Source of the DNA: Gammaproteobacteria bacterium
GTDB taxonomy: Bacteria; Pseudomonadota; Gammaproteobacteria; Steroidobacterales; Woeseiaceae
DNA length: 39,642 nt
Direction of reading: 5' to 3'
Assembly: GCA_029884455.1 (NCBI GenBank)
Contig: JAOUHU010000026.1
Coordinates: 1 to 39,642, forward strand
Shown: positions 35,024 through 39,642 of the stretch, piece by piece
Layout of the letters: each line of letters opens with the position of its first letter
Numbering within the stretch: position 1 is the first letter of the stretch
Made by a program: the position numbers and the translations under genes
The notes under the pieces: generated by a model
Told to the model about the DNA's origin: nothing
What the model saw: only the letters and a program-made list of their open reading frames with translations
The model's database searches: none

Positions 35024-36226
35024 TCAGTCAACAACCCTGCCGAACTGGATCTTGAGGCGACCCTCGCCAATAGTCTGATGGCCCCGGTACAGCGTGTACA
35101 GGATTGCCAGTTTCTTGTTCTCCATGGCGGGCCCCACTGCCATTCGTAATGGGCATTTGAGAGCCGGTACCGGGGTGCTTGGCTCGAGGGCACCGACGGT
35201 GCTTTGCACATAGATTCCGTTATCGTGCCGCTCTACGTTGGGGTATTGATGGTTATTCGTCTTTGCCTGGGCACGTTTGTCGAAGGGGCTCACGTAGATC
35301 CGATCGGCAATGTCAAAGTCCTCTAAGATTGGAAAGCCCAACTCAATGCGCACGTCGCTGATGCTCTGTATGCCTTTGTTGCAGACCACAAGGTTGAGCT
35401 GCAACGCTTTCTGCTCGAAGTAGTAATGATTATCGGCATCGACACACAGGCCCTCAGCTGCCTTTACCACGTCGTTCGATAAATCATCCGGGGCGGAGTC
35501 TCCCGAACTCGCCCTTGCCAGGCTGAGAATCCGCGTGGTCACCGTGTTCACCGCATCCCGAAGTGTCTGTTTGAGGTCCCTGTCGTCTTTTTCGTGCTGT
35601 CCCGCGCCGCCAAAAGGTGGATTAGACGTATCGGGGATGGTGACCTCAATGACCTTGCTGTCCGGATCATCGTTGAAGCCCACTTCGATGGGAGGAATTG
35701 TTAGTAGATCAACCGGGTCGCCCTCTTCGAGCGCTTCGATCGGATCAGGGGAGTCCAAGTTAGCGAGCTCGTCAACATCGACCTCGCGCAACTCTCGGCC
35801 TTCCCGTATCCAGGACTTGCCGCGTGCCAGCTCCCTGGAGTAGTTCTGACCGACAACGAACGGTCCTTCGTCGCAATCACTGATCTCAAGTGCGCCGACG
35901 AGCTTGCCGCCGAATTCGTCAAAGATGAACGCGAGGGACACAGGCGGCTCTATCATTTCCGATATATGTCGATGAGCCTTTTTCAGGTCCGCCGTGGCGT
36001 CCTCGCTCATGCCGACGATTTTGCTGCCCTCCATTGAGCCCGGGTTGATACCGAAAAGGATATGCCGGGGACCGCCTACATTGGCATTCGCCAAGCCAAT
36101 GACTTCCTTCACGAGTTCCTCCCTGCCCATCAACCGGAACGGGTCAGAGACGAGCAGCTTGGAAGACGTAAATGGCTGCTGAATGAGTTTCTTGACTAGC
36201 ACGGCGTCGACCGGATTCTCCTTCAA
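35024..36226 (-). CDS. AlbA_2/Schlafen-like domain protein of unknown function
   Basis: The 400-residue protein begins with a domain of about 140 residues (ELVKEVIGLANANVGGPRHI, then LFGIN, and GKSWIREGREL at its end) that follows the pattern of the AlbA_2 putative nucleic-acid-binding domain found in Schlafen-like proteins. The middle is acidic and low in complexity (EALEEGDPVDLL). The C-terminal half is a beta-rich region I do not recognise (QLNLVVCNKGIQSISDVRIE). No helix-turn-helix or ATPase follows, unlike many AlbA_2 regulators. It stands alone on the minus strand next to IS remnants, which suggests horizontal acquisition. A defence role is possible but not shown. Confidence 0.75.
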   Translation of the reverse strand: MKENPVDAVLVKKLIQQPFTSSKLLVSDPFRLMGREELVKEVIGLANANVGGPRHILFGINPGSMEGSKIVGMSEDATADLKKAHRHISEMIEPPVSLAFIFDEFGGKLVGALEISDCDEGPFVVGQNYSRELARGKSWIREGRELREVDVDELANLDSPDPIEALEEGDPVDLLTIPPIEVGFNDDPDSKVIEVTIPDTSNPPFGGAGQHEKDDRDLKQTLRDAVNTVTTRILSLARASSGDSAPDDLSNDVVKAAEGLCVDADNHYYFEQKALQLNLVVCNKGIQSISDVRIELGFPILEDFDIADRIYVSPFDKRAQAKTNNHQYPNVERHDNGIYVQSTVGALEPSTPVPALKCPLRMAVGPAMENKKLAILYTLYRGHQTIGEGRLKIQFGRVVD

Positions 36227-36395
36227 ATCAGAAGGTTACGACCTAGATCTGGCATAATCTGCGACCGTCGTCCCAGATTTGGAATTCGAAAAGACGCGTA
36301 AGAATGTGGCAGACCCCAACAGCCATCCGAAAATGTGAACAGACCATGTGGCGGCCGATTTCCAGTGCTGCTAGCTGCCTCGATAGAATGTCCGG
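36227..36395. other. Short non-coding stretch upstream of the truncated membrane gene
   Basis: I see no gene, RNA or strong promoter in these 169 bases, which separate two divergently oriented genes. Confidence 0.4.
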
Positions 36396-36803
36396 ATGAA
36401 GATCAATTTTTCGAGGGCTTCGGTGGCAATTTCGGCGTTGGCTTTGCCGGGAACCGCGCTGGCACAGAATGTACCTCCGATTATCGCTGCACTAGCACTC
36501 TCACCGATCCTGGCATTTCTCCTCGCAATAGTCCTTGGCGTCGTGACGCGCAGCTGGAGTGTCGGCGCCAGACAATTCGGGTTGGTCTGTGTCTGGATTG
36601 TGCTGTTCGCGATTGCGTCATATTGGGTCGAGAATGACTACGTAATCTGGACGCTACTCATGCTTTACGGGATTGAATCACCCCGGGATTGCCGGAGACC
36701 TTTTATGTTGAGAGGATACTCCGATGACAAGAGCAAACAGATTTTCCCTGGAAGTCCGGGAACGAGCGGTTCGCATGCTGCACGAGCAAGAACCATCTTA
36801 TGA
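36396..36803 (+). pseudogene. Membrane protein gene truncated by an IS3-family element
   Basis: The frame starts with a signal peptide (ISALALPGTALAQNVPP) and two membrane helices (IIAALALSPILAFLLAIVLG and FGLVCVWIVLFAIASYW). The native sequence ends at the left end of the IS at about 36673 (WTLLMLYG). The last 43 codons, up to the stop at 36803, are read from the IS itself. No continuation of the gene is found beyond the right end of the element, where a groEL remnant begins. The original family is not recognised. Confidence 0.7.
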
Positions 36804-36909
36804 ATCACGGTGGGCGGCATTGACGTCGATTGCCGGGAAGATTGGCTGTACGGCGGAGACGTTGCGCAAGTGGGTTCAGCGGGCGGAGATCGACCGCCGA
36901 CTGAAATGA
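36724..36909 (+). pseudogene. IS3-family OrfA remnant
   Basis: The 61 residues contain the N-terminal helix-turn-helix of IS3 OrfA (FSLEVRERAVRMLHEQEPSY, then IAGKIGCTAETLRKWVQRAE). After RAEID the frame jumps to RRLK and stops. In intact elements the leucine zipper of OrfA and the first part of OrfB (ending AELDRxxK) lie between, so a deletion between similar AE-D-R codons explains the junction. Transposition from this copy alone is not expected. Confidence 0.85.
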
Positions 36910-37172
36910 TGGTTCGTTACATCGACGATCACAAGAACCGATTCGGGGTCGAGCCAATCTGCCATGTGCTGCCGATTGCCCCGTCGACGTATTACGAACA
37001 GAAGGCACGGGACCGCGACCCGGGTCGGCGTCCGGCACGTTATCATCAGGACGAGGCGCTGAAACCTGAGATCACGCGCGTGTGGCGCGAGAACTTCGAG
37101 GTGTATGGCGCTCGCAAGGTGCGGAAGCAGCTGATGTATTATCAGAACAGAGATCAGGCGATGGCGGCCTGA
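36906..37172 (+). pseudogene. IS3-family OrfB transposase remnant
   Basis: The frame begins within the orfA stop (ATGA) and encodes 88 residues with the OrfB N-terminal features: MVRYIDDHKNRFGVEPICHV, LPIAPSTYYEQKARD and FEVYGARKVRKQL. The sequence then departs from the family and stops; the rve integrase core with the DDE triad is wholly absent. It is non-functional. Confidence 0.85.
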
Positions 37173-37211
37173 CTCAAGACAAAAACCCTCCGGAGAACCC
37201 GGGGTGATTCA

Positions 37212-37337
37212 GTCGTGCGAATTGCACTGGAGAACGCCGTGTCGATCGCGAGCCTCCTGTTATTGACTGAGGCCACGATGACGGAGGTGCCGGATACCGA
37301 GAAGCACGGCGCAGCCGATCGAGCGATGGAAATGTAA
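37212..37337 (+). pseudogene. GroEL C-terminal remnant
   Basis: Immediately after the right inverted repeat the plus strand encodes 42 codons beginning VVRIALENAVSIASLLLLTE and continuing ATMTEVPDTEKHG to a stop. This is the C-terminal end of the equatorial domain of GroEL (compare the usual VVRTALxNAxSVAxLLLTTE). No groES or remaining groEL is present upstream, where the IS begins. The usual GGM-rich tail is lacking. The piece is too short to function and marks the site of an IS-associated rearrangement. Confidence 0.85.
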
Positions 37338-37415
37338 GGACAGTCGGGCGCGAATTCCACCGCCTCAGCCAGTACTGTCGTCTTTGCTGTCGTCGTCGGT
37401 GCAGCCTCGACCTTG

Positions 37416-38072
37416 CTACGCACCGGATATAGCCGGCAGGTGAGATACGTCACCGGTATAGATAAGGCGCCAGTTGCAGCCGGCCGGGCGAATGACTTTG
37501 CTTAGGCTGCAGTACGGCGGGTCGGCGATGACGCCTTCGACGGCGGGCCGGCCGATCAGTCCCGCCAGGGAGCCGAGCACCGATGCGCAATGACCGACGA
37601 GTAATAGATTGCCATCGAATTCCTCGGTGAGCCGCCGGCATGTGGCGGCGGAGCGCTCCAAAGCCTCGCCACCGCTTTCGCCAAAATGAAGCTGACCGCG
37701 TGAGGTGTAGCTCGTGTCGACATGCGTGTAACGCGCCGCGAGCCTGGCGACCGGTTCGAGTTCTGGCGGATCGGGAAACCAGTCGGCATTCAGCCATTCT
37801 GACAAACCAGCCTCGATCTTGACGTGCAAACCGCAGGTGCGGGCAATGGCAAGCGCCGATTCGACACAACGCAGGAACGGCGACGCAAACAAATGCGTAA
37901 TGGTTTCCGTGGACAGTCGTGCCGTCAGAGCCTCTGCCTGTCGCTGCCCTAATTGCGACAGCGGTGGATCATGAGGATGCGTTGCGCCGGCAGCCCAGGT
38001 CGGATCTGCAAAGTCGAGGCGGTCCGCGTGACGCGCGACCCACACGACGCGTGAGCCGACTTCAGTCGACAT
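37416..38072 (-). CDS. Histidine phosphatase family protein
   Basis: From the ATG at 38072 the product is 218 residues; the frame is open upstream but there it overlaps the ATPase gene. The catalytic RHG-type motif reads VVWVARHADRLDF, giving RHA in place of RHG. Further histidine phosphatase elements are FASPFLRCVESALAIA, with the second arginine, and the C-terminal VGHCASVLG with the second catalytic His. Members remove phosphate through a phosphohistidine intermediate, and some are UBASH3/TFIIIC-like. It overlaps the upstream HAD-ATPase gene by 11 bp, so the two are probably co-expressed. The substrate is unknown. Confidence 0.9.
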   Translation of the reverse strand: MSTEVGSRVVWVARHADRLDFADPTWAAGATHPHDPPLSQLGQRQAEALTARLSTETITHLFASPFLRCVESALAIARTCGLHVKIEAGLSEWLNADWFPDPPELEPVARLAARYTHVDTSYTSRGQLHFGESGGEALERSAATCRRLTEEFDGNLLLVGHCASVLGSLAGLIGRPAVEGVIADPPYCSLSKVIRPAGCNWRLIYTGDVSHLPAISGA

Positions 38073-39642
38073 AGCGCTCGCCGATTGCGGTTCGTGCCTT
38101 ATCACGAAACAAACTGACGTCCTCGTCTGCCTGGTTCGAGTCGATAAATTTTTCCTCGAGCAGACGCAGTGTTGCGGCGAGTTCCGCATCCTGCAAAACA
38201 TCGGTAATCCATCGCGAGAAATCCCGCCGTAATGCGTGCCCGGAGACGATCTCTTTCGAGGTGGCGCCGAGAATGTCGCGAAATTCCTGGACGTTGGCTG
38301 CCACGGTTCCTCCAGTCTCTCCTGGCAGGCGAAAAGTAAAACGGTGCTTCAGCGGCAACCTCGCCGAAAGATATTTGTGCCAGTGCCGGACATGCGCAGT
38401 GCGCCGCACTGAAAGCGAAACTAACTGGCACTCGCCTGTTGCGCCCGGATAAATGACGACAGCCTGACCCTGACCGGCATCACCGAGCGCGCCCGGCACG
38501 TCCAGTCCACAGAGACGGCTGGTCTCCTCAAGCGGGTCCGGCCCCGCCGTTCGCTTGCCTTCCGGCAGCGCCAGGATGACATCGATCGACCTGTCGAATT
38601 GTTTGATAAACGATTTCGGTTGGTAGGTGATAAAGCAGTAGCCTTTCTGCCCCCCGGCCAATTCCGCGACCATCCTGCTGGGCAAATCCAGCGTGTGGTG
38701 CGCCTCGTCGATTATGATCCAGTGCGGCAGCCCCGTCGCTTCTCGGTCTTCGGATAGCTGTTCCAGGAGTTCTTTCGTACAAGTCGCGTGTTGGCGAGAA
38801 TCGAGTAAGGACATGTCGACGATCACACTGCTGAAATGATGCGTTATGAGGCGCCGAATCTGCGCGATGTCCGGGCACCTGCCCGGTTCACCCAGTCGCT
38901 GCACGCCATGCAGTTCCCCTAATGATGCATAGTCTCCTTCAGGATCGATAATACAAACCGAATACCCCTGTTCAATCAGATGCTCCGCGAGCGCTCCGGC
39001 GACATAAGATTTTCCGGATTTGCTGCGCCCAGTGATCAGCAGGTTGATCTGTGATGCCGCAATGCTCAGTTTCTCGCCACTGTCGAGCTGTCCCAGTTCG
39101 ATCTGCCAGTGCAACGGGCGGAGGGGCACTTCTCTGGTCAACACCGATTGCCGGATAAAATTGGCGACACCCTGGCCGTTCGATGCTTCGAGGACGACAT
39201 CGGCATGCCGCTTGAGTCCATCGACCGCGTTGGCCACTGCGACACCGATCTCGCACGCCGAGAGCAGCGAGTGATCGTTTTCTGCATCGCCGACGCCAAT
39301 CGTGTTGTGATGCGAAATGCCAAGCATCTCGAGAGCGCGGCAAACGCCGAATCCTTTTGACATTCCGGACGGCAGGATCATGAGTTCGGAGCGATTGCGT
39401 ACCAGTTGGCACTCCAGTCCGAGGCGTCGAATCTGCGCCTGGATGTCGGGTTCGAAACTGACCTGGCTTGCAAGCAAGACGCGACCGCGCCGGAATGGCA
39501 CCGCGGCTTCCACCAACGCTCGGTCAAGTTCAAATTCTACCGGGGCTGACAGGAGCGTCTCGTTGCCGGCCGTAGAAAACACCGCGCCGTTCTCGGCGAC
39601 AACGCTATCGAACCATTGATCGACGGACGGAAACACCTGGCG
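38062..39642 (-). CDS. HAD-IIB phosphatase fused to a P-loop ATPase (partial at window edge)
   Basis: The frame runs in from beyond 39642. The GTG at 39636 is internal to the HAD fold, because motif I (DxDGT) must lie outside. The visible HAD part ends with SKGFGVCRALEMLGI (motif III Lys) and the motif IV sequence GVGDAENDHSLL, typical of Cof/HAD-IIB phosphatases. It is joined to an ATPase with Walker A GRSKSGKS and Walker B WIIIDEAHH, related to HerA/DUF87 proteins; FITYQPKSF follows as a sensor-like block. At least 526 codons are present. A phosphatase and a motor-type ATPase in one chain, next to a second phosphatase, is an uncommon pairing; the joint role is unknown. Confidence 0.88.
   Translation of the reverse strand, partial: RQVFPSVDQWFDSVVAENGAVFSTAGNETLLSAPVEFELDRALVEAAVPFRRGRVLLASQVSFEPDIQAQIRRLGLECQLVRNRSELMILPSGMSKGFGVCRALEMLGISHHNTIGVGDAENDHSLLSACEIGVAVANAVDGLKRHADVVLEASNGQGVANFIRQSVLTREVPLRPLHWQIELGQLDSGEKLSIAASQINLLITGRSKSGKSYVAGALAEHLIEQGYSVCIIDPEGDYASLGELHGVQRLGEPGRCPDIAQIRRLITHHFSSVIVDMSLLDSRQHATCTKELLEQLSEDREATGLPHWIIIDEAHHTLDLPSRMVAELAGGQKGYCFITYQPKSFIKQFDRSIDVILALPEGKRTAGPDPLEETSRLCGLDVPGALGDAGQGQAVVIYPGATGECQLVSLSVRRTAHVRHWHKYLSARLPLKHRFTFRLPGETGGTVAANVQEFRDILGATSKEIVSGHALRRDFSRWITDVLQDAELAATLRLLEEKFIDSNQADEDVSLFRDKARTAIGERYVD

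Larger units (their letters stand above)
36674..37211 (+). mobile_element. Internally deleted IS3-family element (538 bp)
   Basis: Both ends carry terminal inverted repeats starting TGAATCACCCCGGG: the left at 36674, the right as its reverse complement ending at 37211. The first 14 bases are identical and about 25 of 31 match overall. Between them lie shortened orfA and orfB frames. Full IS3 elements are about 1.2-1.5 kb, so more than half is missing. The flanking bases (GAT on the left, GTC on the right) do not form the 3-4 bp target duplication expected, so the element has probably taken part in a deletion or recombination. Confidence 0.88.

Noticed and set aside
36671..37214. Target-site duplication around the IS3 element
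   Set aside because: The three bases on the left (GAT) and right (GTC) differ, as do four-base versions.

Overview
The window is GC-rich, densely coding chromosome from a gammaproteobacterium. The evidence is gene order. nudJ next to mnmA near purB, and uvrC-pgsA followed by tRNA-Gly, tRNA-Cys and tRNA-Leu, are arrangements known from Escherichia coli and relatives. The secreted S8 proteases with YLWT-repeat tails and the large Reg_prop sensor would suit a free-living, possibly marine, lineage outside the Enterobacterales. I cannot name the genus from sequence alone.

Layout. 1-4624 (minus): aconitase (cut by the window edge), mnmA, nudJ, a small conserved gene and purB. 4695-7527 (plus): fumC, a CoA-pyrophosphatase-like Nudix gene and mazG. 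7674-11146 (plus): a glycine-zipper envelope protein, a PepSY protein with an OmpR-type response regulator and sensor kinase, and a one-domain asparaginase-like protein. 11143-13826 (minus): a coupled pair resembling lysine 6-dehydrogenase and ALDH7-type aminoadipate semialdehyde dehydrogenase. 14032-18564 (plus): class II DAHP synthase, a family 5-like uracil-DNA glycosylase, uvrC, pgsA and tRNA-Gly with its own promoter and terminator. 18656-22647: a HerA/DUF87-like ATPase, an acidic repeat lipoprotein and a sialidase-fold lipoprotein, which separate tRNA-Gly from tRNA-Cys and tRNA-Leu.

23500-34927 is the most unusual part: a cyclic-di-GMP and protease block. Two paralogous secreted subtilisin-like proteases with YLWT-repeat C-termini flank three GGDEF/EAL genes. 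One EAL protein looks catalytically intact. One looks inactive (Lys in place of a conserved active-site Glu). The third gene is a periplasmic Reg_prop/Y_Y_Y sensor with an intact GGDEF domain and I-site, and its stop codon overlaps the start of the downstream protease. A perfect CRP-type palindrome lies upstream of that sensor-protease pair. The upstream protease gene is broken by two in-frame stop codons 12 codons apart with no frameshift.

35024-37337 is accessory DNA: an AlbA_2/Schlafen-like gene, a truncated membrane-protein gene, a 538-bp internally deleted IS3-family element with both terminal inverted repeats, and a groEL 3' remnant abutting the right repeat. 37416-39642 (minus) holds a histidine phosphatase and a HAD phosphatase-ATPase fusion that continues past the window end.
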